Assembly (NCBI GenBank): GCA_000231825.2
Contig: JH720314.1
Location: forward strand, 558,001 to 622,000
Direction of reading: 5' to 3'
Source: Tetrahymena elliotti 4EA
Taxonomy: Eukaryota; Ciliophora; Oligohymenophorea; Hymenostomatida; Tetrahymenidae
DNA length: 64,000 bases
Part shown: positions 46,908 through 58,884 of the stretch, in pieces
Layout of the letters: the number at the start of each line of letters is the position of its first letter
How positions within the stretch are numbered: position 1 is the first letter of the stretch
Notes under the pieces: generated by a model
The model's database searches: none
What the model saw: the letters and a program-made list of their open reading frames with translations, nothing else
What the model was told of the DNA's origin: nothing
Position numbers and translations under genes: made by a program

Positions 46908-48151
46908 ATAAATTTATAATCAATCCAATTTAATAACAATAAATTTAGTTAAATTAAGTTTTAGTATTAATGTTTGATAATTTCTTTTATATTTTTATAT
47001 GATAGATTTCATTTAAAATTTATAAATTCTAAAATCTTTAGAAAAAAAATATTTAATTATTTATTATTTTCAAATAAGAATTTAGTTAATTTTTAAGAGT
47101 TTAATTAAAGAATAATTAATTGTAAGTTTTTAGATTAAAAAAATTAATTTGTTTCTAAATTTAATTTAAAACTTACAAGATTATTCAATATGTATTTTTA
47201 AATAAATCAAGTAAAGGCACTCAATAAACTTAATTTTGAAACCATTTTTAAAGAAACTGTAAAATTATGTAGAATATAAAAACATAAAGGTTAATTTATC
47301 TTTGATTGTATGGTTTTTTTAAAAATTCATATTTTCCTAATTAATTTTTATTATTTTAGAATTACCATTTATTGAAGAATTAATTTGAAATAGCAATTAA
47401 ACATATTTGAACTACTTTTTTCCCCGTTAATTGTATTATTAAAATTTAGAATTAATGTTTTATTTAATATTCAGTAGGCTTAATCTTATAAAAAATATTA
47501 CTTTTAACTGAATCTGCATTCAAAAAAAATTAAATTTTTTGATTAAATCTAAAAATAATTCAATATCTATTTTTAACTTACATCTTAAAAACATATAAAT
47601 ATAGAGCTATGAAAACCATATTTAAAGAAAACTTTAAAATAATTGAGAGCAATATCATAAAGATTAGTTTTTCTTTATTTTTATTATTTTAGAATAATTT
47701 TTGGTTGAAAATTGAGATAATTAGAAATAACAATTAAATATAATTTAACTACTTTTTTTAGGTTAAATTTTTACTTAAAAATTTAGAATTAATATTGTAT
47801 TAATATGATTTTAAACTAGCTCAAATTTTTTACAAAACACTAAATTTTCATTCGAAATTTTAAAAGAAATTTAATGTTTTGACAATATCTTATTGTTGAT
47901 TGATACTAATAGAGTACTACAAAGTAAATTTCAAAATAAATATAATTTTTATTCAATTTAAAATAGATGAAGGAATGGAATAATTATTTCTAAGTACCTT
48001 GAGCTGTACTTAGATTATTTGAATATAATTAGATTGTTATCAATTGATTTATTAAAATAAATAGGAATTTAATCTAAAAAATATAATAAAAACGAAATCA
48101 AAAAAATATTTAATAAATTAAAAACAATATATTTAGCAGTAGTGTTAATTA
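46908..48151. other. 1.24-kb intergenic region with diverged tandem repeat
   Basis: No coding frame. Most of the interval is two imperfect copies of one unit (see next entry), followed by the upstream region of the Yip1-family gene. Confidence 0.55.
47200..47870 (+). repeat. two imperfect direct copies, period about 360 nt
   Basis: Matching blocks in the same order: AAACCAT-TTTTAAAGAAA-CT near 47240 and 47618; ATTTTTATTATTTTAGAAT near 47344 and 47678; AGCAATTAAACATATTTGAACTACTTTTTT near 47391 against AACAATTAAATATAATTTAACTACTTTTTTT near 47729; and AAATTTAGAATTAAT-TT near 47441 and 47779. Overall the copies are clearly diverged. The origin (old duplication, decayed mobile-element end) is not determinable. 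Confidence 0.5.
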
Positions 48152-49573
48152 ATGGACTTTTAACAAGACAATCATTAACCATAAGGGTTATATGGATCAG
48201 ATGTATTTATAATATTACTCAATTTTATAGAATATTTAGTATGTAAAGCAGCAGTGATATTTATTTTCAATTATTGTAAATTAGGATAACTACCAAAATT
48301 CTTTTGGATCAGCAAATGTTAAAATACCTGCTGATGTTGAATCACAAAGTGGTAGTGCAGTTAAGGAAACTTCTTAATAACAATAAAAACCTGAAGAAAT
48401 CTAATAAGTAAAATAGAATACTAATATTTAAAAAGATATTTATTTAGCAAAACTAAAATAACTATATTCATTTTTTTTATTTCAACAAATAGAAATCAAC
48501 TGGATGTTGCGGAGTTTTTTCAATTGAGTAATTTAAAGAATTAATACACGTGTTGGTGTTAAAATTTATAAAATGTTTTGTTAAAAATCAGATATTACCA
48601 ACCTTTCTTCAATGTTACAAGTACAGAAGTCAAGAATAAATTGATTAATGTTTTAATTCCCAAAAAACCTGAATTTTAGAGCAAAAGAAATCCTGATTTG
48701 TAATTATATAAGTTAAAAAATATACGAGATAAATATTTTAATGAATTTATTTAAAAAGATGGGGTCCTTTCTGGGTATTAACTACAGTTATTTTCTTATT
48801 GTGCGTTTGCGGTAACCTTTCAAGCTATATTTCTGTAAAATACTTTCAAGAGATTCAAATAAAAAATAATTATTTTCTGGAAATATTAATATGTTTTTTT
48901 TTAAAGAATTAAGATAAATATGAGGTTAACTTCAATAAAGCTCCTTTAGCTGCTATTTTGGTAAAAATTTACTAATTATTATAAGTTCTTTATTTGCTTA
49001 GTTTATTATCATATTGTCTATTCTAAAGCATTAATTAATATTAATTTTTATAAATATAGATTTATGGCATTGGTATTTGTTTCCCTGTCTTACTCTCAAT
49101 ATTGATTAAGTGCTATGGTGGTGAGACTACTCCCTTTGAAGTAAAAAATGTTCATAGGTTATCAGAAATTTATTTTTATAACGAATTAAAAAAGGCTATT
49201 TGCTTATATGGATACTCTATGGCTTCCTTTGCTATTGTTGCAGCTTTGAACACAATTCCTTTTTCAGTACAGTTTACAATTTAAATAATTTTTATAAAGC
49301 TTAAAAAATATAAATAAAATAGTGGTTATAATGGATTTTAACTATCTATGGTTTCATTAATTCTACTATCTTCATCATCGTTAACATTTATGGGTAAATA
49401 TTCTTTTTAAATAAGAAATTAATTAAACAAATAATATTTAAAGTGACATTAGAAACCTCCCTACTCAAAAGAAGTATGTCATTTTAGGTGTTATTGGATG
49501 CTTCTAAATTGCATTTATGCTCTCTTTCAAGCTTAACTTCTTCAAAGAATTCTCAGAGACTAGTTCTAGTTGA
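48152..49573 (+). CDS. Yip1-domain membrane protein, YIPF1/2-like
   Basis: Nine exons (48152-48202, 48285-48407, 48493-48527, 48592-48699, 48759-48834, 48907-48960, 49060-49266, 49323-49393, 49444-49573), 284 residues. The cytosolic N-terminus is Gln-rich (about 1-65). Then come the Yip1 family signatures: FSIEYYQPFFNVTSTEV, RNPDLWGPFWVLTTVIF with GNLS, and VCVYGYS-like ICLYGYSMASF, with about five hydrophobic segments (near residues 112-130, 148-168, 193-212, 218-240, 252-270). YIPF1/2 proteins sit in Golgi and ER-Golgi membranes and interact with Rab GTPases. It is short but complete. Nine exons in under 1.5 kb is high even for this window. Confidence 0.88.
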
Positions 49574-50290
49574 TATCTAAGCTAAATTAATTAAATAAAT
49601 TAATGGTTTTTTACAATTAATATCTAAGTTATGTTTTTAAATCAATATTGTATTCTATTTTATAATTCAAAATTCAAATAAAAAAAATCAATTAAGAAAC
49701 TTGTAACCTTCTTGGTTTTTTCAATATTTTTCATTTTGTTAATTCAAAATTTACAAAAAGAGTTAAGAATGTTAAATATTCTACAAAATTTTATTATATG
49801 GTAAATATGAGAGTAAATTAACTGCTTTTTATAAAGAAAATTATATAGGATTGGAAAATAAGACATCTAAATACATTCAATAAACCTTTAAATATTATTT
49901 TCTTCCATCCATGATTTCATTTTCATCAGTAATTTTTTATGAGTTTTCTGTTGGCTGAAGTTTCTTTTTTTTAATCACAAAAGAGTGTAAAATGTATGAA
50001 ATAAAAATTAGCTTTCATTTGAGAGTTTAATAGAGATATTAAATAAAATATAATTTTAAAAAATAGTAATAATAGTGCATCTAATAATCTATTAGTGAAT
50101 TTACTTATGAAATCTTATCAAATATTCATTTAAATTTTATATTTTGAAAAAGGAAATGTTAGAATTAAGTATGTATTTATAAATTTACATTTTATTTTAT
50201 TTTAGAGTTATAAATAGATAAAATATAAAATAGATTTTAATGATTTATTTTTAAAAGCTTGGTGTGATTTATTGGTACATAGATATCTCA
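49574..50290. other. convergent intergenic region
   Basis: About 720 nt of AT-rich 3' flank shared by convergent genes. Nothing recognised. Confidence 0.5.
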
Positions 50291-50957
50291 TCACAAAAAT
50301 GTGATGCAAAGATCTTCATTTTCTTTAGATACAATTACTGGTATTCTACTTTTAAACTCATCTATTATTTTATAAGTAGACAAATTAAGTAAAGATAAAC
50401 AAATTAAAATTAAAAATAATTTCCATTCTTTAAATTTAATAATGAATAATCTATTTTACTAACTTAAACAACACCAAAGTTATTCATAATCTACTTTTAT
50501 GAAGAAGTTGCTTCAACTAAGTATGTAAAATCAAGCTATTAAATTCAAAAATAAGCTTAAATTATTTTGATATGTTTGAAATTTAATTACTTTTAACTAA
50601 ATAGTCTTATATTATTATTATTAAATCTCTTCTTCAATTCCTGATTATTCATCAAGGGTGAACTTTACATCTTTATATAAATTGATTTATAAATTCATGA
50701 TATTAATTACTCAATAATGTAGAATAGTAATTAAACAATTCATTTCTGTTTTTTATAAGTTTTACCATATTGCAAAGGATTTAAAACTACATCTGTATAA
50801 TGCTATATATATCAAAATAATATTTATAAATATAGAGCTTAAAAATGAAATGAATTACTTTGACAGTAAATTAAGGTAATCCATTTTCAATCTTATATTT
50901 TAAGGTTGCAAAAACAGGTTCAATAACTCTGAATGTTCCTTTAGAAAATGATATCAT
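50291..50957 (-). CDS. hypothetical protein, at least 115 residues, five exons
   Basis: Exons 50957-50859, 50802-50766, 50670-50591, 50535-50475 and 50361-50291, all GT..AG, phases consistent. The segments FRVIEPVFATLKYKI, DVKFTLDEQSGIEEEI and KSRIPVIVSKENEDL have balanced composition and look like a small beta-rich domain. The reading frame may extend upstream (open, partly protein-like sequence to about 51360), so the start at 50957 is provisional. No family recognised. Confidence 0.5.
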
Positions 50958-52006
50958 GTATGTAATAATATTTAGATAATTTAGTAAAAAATAATAGGTG
51001 TATCTATTTAATTAATATTAATAATTGTATATTAAAATAAGTATTTTATATCTTTAATGAGTAGTTAATACTATCCACTCTTTAGTTTATTTCTAAAAAA
51101 ATATTTTTGTCAACATAAACCATAATTTTAAATATCTTAATTTCCAAAAACACGATTTATGGTCAAGAGTTTTTGGATATATTTCAATATTATTCAAAAA
51201 AACTGTGTATTTTTCTAATTTAATGAACATTACTTTAAATATAAATATGTTTAAAAATTTATTTAATTATATCAGCCCCTAATAGTCTTTAATAAAAAGT
51301 GTAATCATAGTTAAAAATAAAATCATTCCATCATAATAAATCTTAAAAGCAATAGAAAAATAAAGTCTTTTATCAAAGCTAGTAATGAGTAAGTATTAAA
51401 TAAATAGTTTTTTCATAAAAATTATTATCATTTATGAATAAACATAATGAGGAAAAAAATTAAAAATATTTAAAGCTTATTTCTAAATTCTGCTGAATAA
51501 AAAAATTATTTTAGAAATAAAATTAAAAAATCAAATTCATAAATTTTAAGTTTTTTTTATTAATTTCAAAATTAAATTTGGTGTAATTTATTAAGATCTT
51601 CTAATTTTTTGTGATAAAAATAAAGTTAGAATTTAAAAAATACCAAAATTTAAATTTACTTGCTTAAATTTTTAAAATGGATGGATAATTTATCTAAATG
51701 CAAGAGCTGAATGGCATAAAAAATAATTTATGAAAAGATTTTTAATAAAATGTAATTAGTTATTGAGTTATTTAAAAATATACCAAATAGTAAGCAAAAA
51801 ATAAATTTATGATGGCTTGGTAAGCAGTTTTATAACTTTTATTTAAAAATAGTGATGATTTATTGACTGACTGATTGACTAATTTTTAAGAAAAAGATTT
51901 AAAATATCTAATTTTAAAGTAATATAAACAGATAATTACTTTTTGATTAATCTGAAATCAAATAGTTTGATTTATTTTGTGATTCAGTATAGTTTTATTA
52001 TTAAAT
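50958..52006. other. divergent upstream region, possible extra exons
   Basis: About 1.05 kb between divergent starts. The part at 51000-51360 contains minus-strand open segments that may be unresolved 5' exons of the gene at 50291-50957. The part at 51400-52006 is AT-rich and should contain the promoter of the DLEC1-like gene. Confidence 0.4.
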
Positions 52007-55000
52007 ATGCTAAAAAAAAGTAATAGTAGACCAAGCTTTTCAGCTAAGTCAAGATAAAATTTGCTTGAAGATTAAAAAGTATCATTAAGTAAAGAGCATA
52101 GTGTAAATACAAGTAATAAAAGTAGCTGTAACCTAAGCAAAAATGTTAAGAGAATGTAATCTGCAAAGTTACCTAGCCTAAATTTAGGTTCATAGGCATA
52201 ATCGCAATTAGAATCAATTATTAGCAAAAATGCTGAGAATAATAATTAAGCTAACCTTTTACCAAGGAAGACAAAGATTCCATAATATTTAAAAGAGATG
52301 AACATTTTAGAAAAGAAATAAAATGAAAAAATAATAAAAAATATGAATAAACGCATAAATTTCAAGAGGAATCCTAGATATGAGATTGTAAGACCTCCAA
52401 TATAATTCAATTAATTAGAATCAAAAAAGGTATAATAATTTGACATGCATTATTTCTAAATTGAGCAATAAATAAAAGTTTACTAAAATTATTTCTTAAA
52501 CACTTTAAATTGAAATCATATGGAAATTATATTTTTTTATTTAAAGGATTTAATAGTAGATGTTGATAGTAGCAGTAGCTTATTTAGAGCTATACCATCT
52601 TATCTTTTGTTTCAGAATTATCTCATCAACGAAGTATACGAAATTAATTTAAAAATTGTAAATGTGAGTAAGATATCAAGAAGAATCAAATTTCTACCAC
52701 CCAAAACGTATTTTTATTAAAATCATTTTATTTAATCATAATTCTTTTTTCTTTATTTTATTAAATTCCTATTAAAAATAAAAGAAACCGCTTTTGATTA
52801 AAATTTATAATTGTTTTTAAAATAAGCGATGAATTTACAATCAGCAAAGCAATATATCCTGGAGAATTATCTTAAAAATATGATTTATTGAGAACAAATG
52901 GTTTTATAGAAGATATTAATAAAGAAACAGGAATGATAGCGCCTGGTATGTCTCTTACTCTTAATGTTAAATTTTATGCTTCTTCCTTCTCAGAATTTAG
53001 GGATGAAATTGTTTTTGTATCTGAAGAAAATATTTTCAAAGTAAGAAGTTTTATAAAAAATCTTTCTGTGTTTAATATTCTTTTTTAAATAAGATTCCTC
53101 TAATAGCTCAGAAAGAGGCACCTCTTATTAACTTACCAGAAATTCTTGATTGCTAAAGTTGCTGGCTAGGAGATTAAGCAGATATGGTTTTTAAAATTCA
53201 AAACAAAGGTGGAGAAGCTGGGTTTAAATTTTTTTGTGAAGATTCTTAGCAAGATGCTAAATAATCAGGAGAGAGTTTACAAACAGAAAGTTTTACTATT
53301 TACCCCTCTGAATTTTATTTATAAAAGAATGAAATCATAGATATTTATGTTACATTTACACCAAAAAAAGAAGGAATTACAAATGAAAAAGTTATTTTGG
53401 CTTGTGATAATTTAACTTCAGCTGTTTATACCTTGAAAGGTACAGGGAATATGGCTGAATTAGGAATTTATGGAATAGATCATGTTATACTCAGTGAAAT
53501 TCCTGAGGTTAATTAGCTAGATCCTTAAAAAGTTGTTAAAAAAATATTCTTTAATGATGCCTATCCAGGTACAGTTGTTTCAAGATACATAAGCATATAA
53601 AATAAAGCATCAGTAATAAATAAAATATAATTTTATCATCATATTTATTCTATTTTGTAAATAACAGGTAAGAGTTAAATATCATTGGTCTATAAATAAA
53701 ACTGATGTAAGATAATAAAAACTTAACTTCGATGATAAACTTGAAGATTACTTCTTTAGTATTGAGCCTAATTAAGGATATTTCGAATCTAATGAAATTA
53801 AAAAATTTAAAGTTTCCTTCTCTTCTAGAGACCCTACACCTATATTTGAGTTTGCAAATCTAATTATAGATGACATATCCATTTAATGCATAAGAAATCC
53901 TCCTGAATCTATTAAAAGATCCAATTAAATCCCTTAAATATTGGTATTTGAAGAAAACAATGATCATGAAAAGTAAGGTGGATAAACAAATAGGGAAGTA
54001 GTTTTTAATGATGATGGTGTTGTTTCATAAGGAGATTAACTCCATATTGCAAAATAAATTGTTAAGCCTGGATTTTTAGGAAGTAATACAGATAGATCTA
54101 GCTTAACATATTTCGAATTTGAGTTGATAGGTCTTTCAACTTACTCTCAAGTTAGTTTAGATCCTCCATTTCATGTTTTTCCAGGCTAACTTTTTGTCAA
54201 TAAGCTCTACCAAAAAGAATTTAATCTCATCAACCATTCAGATTCAGAGATATTTTATGAAATTTCTGTATGTGAAGTATACAATAATTAAACAACAATC
54301 ATAGGAGATATTAAAGATTCATAAGTAAATTCATCAAATAAATAGCTTTTGAATAATTTTTATTATCTTAAATTATAAAGGGAGTAATAGGACCCAAATA
54401 AACTAAAGCCATCACTGTTGGGTTTATATCTCGAGAAGTAAAAAATAACAAATCTATAACGTTTAGAGTTGATTTTGATAAAGCTCATTCTTAAGTGATG
54501 GAAGTAAAATAGATTATTTTTATTTCAAATCATTTCATTTCCTTATATAATTACAAAGCTTATTGGTGATTTTGTTGGACCAAGTGTTAACTTTAATGTG
54601 CCTATGATAGATTTTGGGTTATTTAAGGCTGGAGATATTGCAAAGTATAAGCTTGAGCTAAAAAACAATAGTGATGTTCAAGCAGAAGTGCTTTTCAAGG
54701 AAAGGAATTCGGAAGGATCATTTGATGGTAATAAATTAAATTTTTATTTTTTTAAGAATAAACTTAATTTAAATTTAAAAAGATCACAAAGAAATTATTT
54801 TGAGAAGAATTGAGAATGAAAAAGCAAGTCCCAATTAAAGTTTTTTATATATAAGAGATGAAAATGAAAAGTTTTACAAAAAAGCTATTGAAAGAGTATC
54901 CTTTTATCCACCTTTTTCTAGTATTCCTCCTTAAGGTAAAGTTGAAGTAGAAGTTAAATGTGGTTGTGAAGATGCCTGTTCAATTAATTAAATCATTGAA

Positions 55001-58000
55001 TTGATGGTAAAGTCAGGTAAGAGCACTTTTATTGAATTGACAGCTGAAATACAAAAAATTCATGTTACTTTGAATAGGTAAATTCTTTTTTCTGCTTCAA
55101 AATTTTTGATAAAAAACTTAATTTTTAAAGGTTTTAAATGAAATCAGAAACTCTCTATGCTTGCAACTAATATAGCTTTGTAAAAGGTAAGACACCGATG
55201 TACATAGAATTGTAGAATTTAGGTAACTTACCTTGTTCATTTGAATGGGAGACTGAAGCTAATGAGTAGGTTTAAAAAAGAGAGCACATTAAATATAATT
55301 TTATCCCAGTAAAAGGAGTAATACCTCCAAAATCAAAACTACCAATAAAATTTGAATTGCAACCATTAGAGGGAGGGTAGATAAATGAATTATTTGTTTT
55401 GAATTGTTAGGGTATTGAGTATCCTTTAGGCTTTGAGTTTAAAGCTGATGTTTTTGGACTAAGTGTTGAGTATGAGCTATTAGATAATAATGCCGTGAAT
55501 ATTTAATAGAATTAGAATCCTTTAGAAGCTAGTGTTAACGCTATAGTTGGAAAAAGTCACCTAAAATCTTTTATTTCTGATGCTAAATCATAGACTTAAA
55601 ACTAGAATTAAAAATTAGAAGCTTTAGAATTTTATGATTGTAAAATAAATAAACCAAAAACAATAAAAATTTGTATAAAAAATACTTCAGGAGTTAATAC
55701 AACATTTGAATTATTCACTTCAAAATATGAGCCTTTTCTTAATGATGAAGTAAAATCTCCAACTTCTGCATTATATCTTAACTCCATTGCAGAAGATCTT
55801 AGTTTAATATCTGGTCTTTAAAGCTAAAATTTGACAGGGAAATTTTCTCCTATGAATTTTGAAGATAACAATTAAAATAAAGTTATCAGATTTTCATAGA
55901 GTATTAATTCTGTGCCATCATAGATAGTAAAAAGAGAATCAATGATAAGAATAAATAAAAAATCTCTGAAACCACTCCCACCTAGACCAGTAGTTTTGCT
56001 AACAGATGAAATAGAGAAAAAAAATAATTTTACATCAAGTTCAGGTTAAGCTATGAATCAAACCAAACGTTTAGAAAAAGATTAAAGAATATACTTGGCT
56101 AATAACAAGGGTATTGCAATATGTAATTATTATTTTGTTATTTATTTAATTTTCATAATTTTTATGCTATTATAGTGTGCGAGCCAAACAAAGGAAAATT
56201 AAAAGCTCATAGTGAAGTTGTTATAAAAATTACTTGTTTCAATGACATATGTGGAAACTTTAAAGATGATCTTTCTATTGATATCAAAGGGCTACCCATT
56301 TAAAAATTCCCCCTTGTTGCTGAAGTTAAAGGATCTCCTGTAGTTGTATTACCTGGTTAGATAGGTATGAGCTATAAAGGAGATTGGCCTTGCTTCAATT
56401 TTGGAACATATATGAAAAATATATCTGTCTTGAAGAGAGAGTTTAAAATTTCTAATTCAGGGCCTAAAGATGTAATGATGGATTGGAAGATTTTCAATCT
56501 TGATGAATAAAAAGATGTCACTGATTTTTTCAACATAAAAATTGATGATCCACATCTAGGCACTGATAATGTTTGCCAGTTAAAATTTGAACCTGTTGAA
56601 CCTCAAGAAGCTCAATAAAGTCCTTTCAAAATTGTGGAGAGGTAATTTTCCAATTGGCTTATTAATAAATATTGGAATAAATTTATTTTTCAAGGTCTGT
56701 GCACATTGATGGAAGATAAAATAAATCAATTTCAATAGAATATGAATCATAAACTGAAGCAAACTATAATTATGTTATGGTAGGTAAACCGAGATTAGTT
56801 AATCCAAGGGAGAGTCAAACATTTATTGAATAAGAAGGTACTAATCTTGAAGATCATCCTTTATTGAATATGGGAACAATAGCAGTTTACCTTAAAGCTC
56901 AATCTCTTTATCCTTAGCTTTACTTTGATAAATTGGTAAAATTACTTTAAAATCTAAGCATTTATAAAAAAAATTAAATTATTAATAATTTAGAAAAGTG
57001 TGGAAGGTGTCCATAAACTTAAATTCTAGAAGTGGGCTTTATCAGAAAATAAGAAGTAAATCAAAGAAATATGCCTAGTGAATTAGCTTTAATGCAATTT
57101 GTTATTTAGTGTTTCAATTGTTGGTCCTTTTAAACTAGTATAAAGTGTCACTAATTCTCCTGCTAAATTTGATTAATAAAAGTCAACCAAGCTGGTTATC
57201 AAAGATAAGAATGAGATTGAAACAAAATTCAATCTTGTCCAAAATAGTAATATAAAATTAAAAATTAACTTTTCAGGAGCAGAAATTAACAACACTGATG
57301 AGTGGCCTCTAACATATAAAGTATATAAATATGGTGTCCTATAATTAAATTACATTAATGGAGACTAATAAATCATTGAACTAGAGGGATAGTTATTAAG
57401 ACCCTAATTACAGTTAAATACTTCAGGTACTGAAGATGTCTCAGGAGTTGAAGTTCAAGATTTTGGCACAGTTCACATAAATAATTTCAAAACAGTTGTT
57501 ATCTTTTTGAGTAATATCTCTAAAGTTCCAGCTATTTGGAAACTCAATCACCTAAAAACAACTGTAAAAAGAGGAGGCTCAGCTATTCCTTAAAATACAA
57601 TGACTAAGCTAGAATTTGAAGATACAGTTAGAACAGATGATCCAAGTGTGTTTGAATTTTAAATGACAGAAGTAAATTATTAAACTAAATAAATTTTAAT
57701 AATATCACTATTATTATAAATAGGGTACATTAAATGGCCCTTCAATACCTGTAAAAAGTTTCCCAGATACTCTGGCTCTTCCTACTAAAAAGACAAATGC
57801 CATTCTTCATCAATAGCAATTATACCCATAAAAAATATACATAAACTTTAGGGTAAATATTTTTATATTGAAAGTTCATAAAAATTAAATTATTTTTTTT
57901 AAAAAGCCCAAAACAAATATCTTGTATAAAAGTAAATTCAGAATAACTGTCTAAGAAGGACCTTTCTTAGATTTTACATTAAAAGGAGTTGGATCATATG

Positions 58001-58020
58001 AAGAAAATAAATTTAAATGA
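52007..58020 (+). CDS. ASH/MSP-domain ciliary protein, DLEC1/CFAP81-like
   Basis: Fourteen exons (52007-52429, 52547-52707, 52827-53040, 53094-53612, 53668-54324, 54381-54503, 54559-54727, 54792-55077, 55131-56122, 56176-56641, 56695-56935, 56994-57671, 57724-57852, 57907-58020), 1723 residues, all phases consistent. A basic Ser-rich N-terminus is followed by many repeated beta-sandwich (ASH/MSP-like) units, recognisable by patterns such as YEINLKIVNVSKISRRIKFL, MVFKIQNKGGEAGFKFFCE, IDFGLFKAGDIAKYKLELKN and DFGTVHINNFKTVVIFLSN. A low-complexity linker lies at about 55560-56070. The end is FTLKGVGSYEEN. Length and repeat layout fit DLEC1 (FAP81 in Chlamydomonas); HYDIN and CFAP47 share the domain but are much longer. 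These proteins sit in motile cilia axonemes. DLEC1 assignment is by resemblance only. Confidence 0.75.
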
Positions 58021-58884
58021 AAAAAGAATACTTGCCATACATATTCAATAAATAATAAAAATAATTCAAATCTTAATCGAAATGATATTAACAATTTGAA
58101 ATAAGAAATAAAAGTTTTACAACAATAAGAGAACTTATAAATAAATACTTAATTTAATAAATAATAAATAAATATTTTATATTGTTTTTTCTTCAAAAAA
58201 TAATTTAAAAAAATAGTTAAAGAAAGTAAAAAATAAAGGGAAAACTTTTTATAAAATTAAATGCTCATTTTTTAATTTATATTTGTATTCAAAATTGTAT
58301 TTATAACTGTTTGTAAATGTTTTTTGTGCTTGGTCAAAATTAAAATTAATTTTAATTGATCATTTATTCCTTTTAATTGATGTATTGAAAATAAAGTAGA
58401 AATTATAAAGTAAAAAAAATTTTTTTATATTTTTAGTTATTTTTTTTACATAGTTTTTTTGTAAAATAGAAATGTTTAGAATTTAATTATAAATTCTTTA
58501 AATATTTGTTAATTGGCATAGGCTTCAATCAAAGAGCTTGTAGAATAAGATATAATCCCTCTATAGATATTGGCAAAGATCCTTTTCATTTATATAGCAG
58601 CTAGCTAGTTTGAATGTGTTTTAAATAACTAAAAATGAAAAGAATAAGATTAAGTAAATAAAAATAATAAAAAGGAAGGAAGAAACCTTTAGAAAATTAT
58701 ATGCAAACAAAAGAAAGATTTAAGATTGGATTGATTGTTTGATTATATTGTTTACTTGTTTATTTGCATGTATGCATGTAGTTTGTATTAGGCCTTTTTG
58801 ATTGAGATAAATCAAAATATAAATAAAGAAAGAAAAATAAAAACATAAATAGTAGATTGAATATTATATCTTCTTATCGTCTCA
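58021..58884. promoter_or_regulatory. upstream region of NDUFV1
   Basis: About 860 nt. The first 450 nt are AT-rich 3' flank. A slightly more complex, less AT-rich stretch at about 58515-58625 and the following sequence probably include the promoter and 5' UTR of the strongly codon-biased NDUFV1 gene. No motif can be named. Confidence 0.45.
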
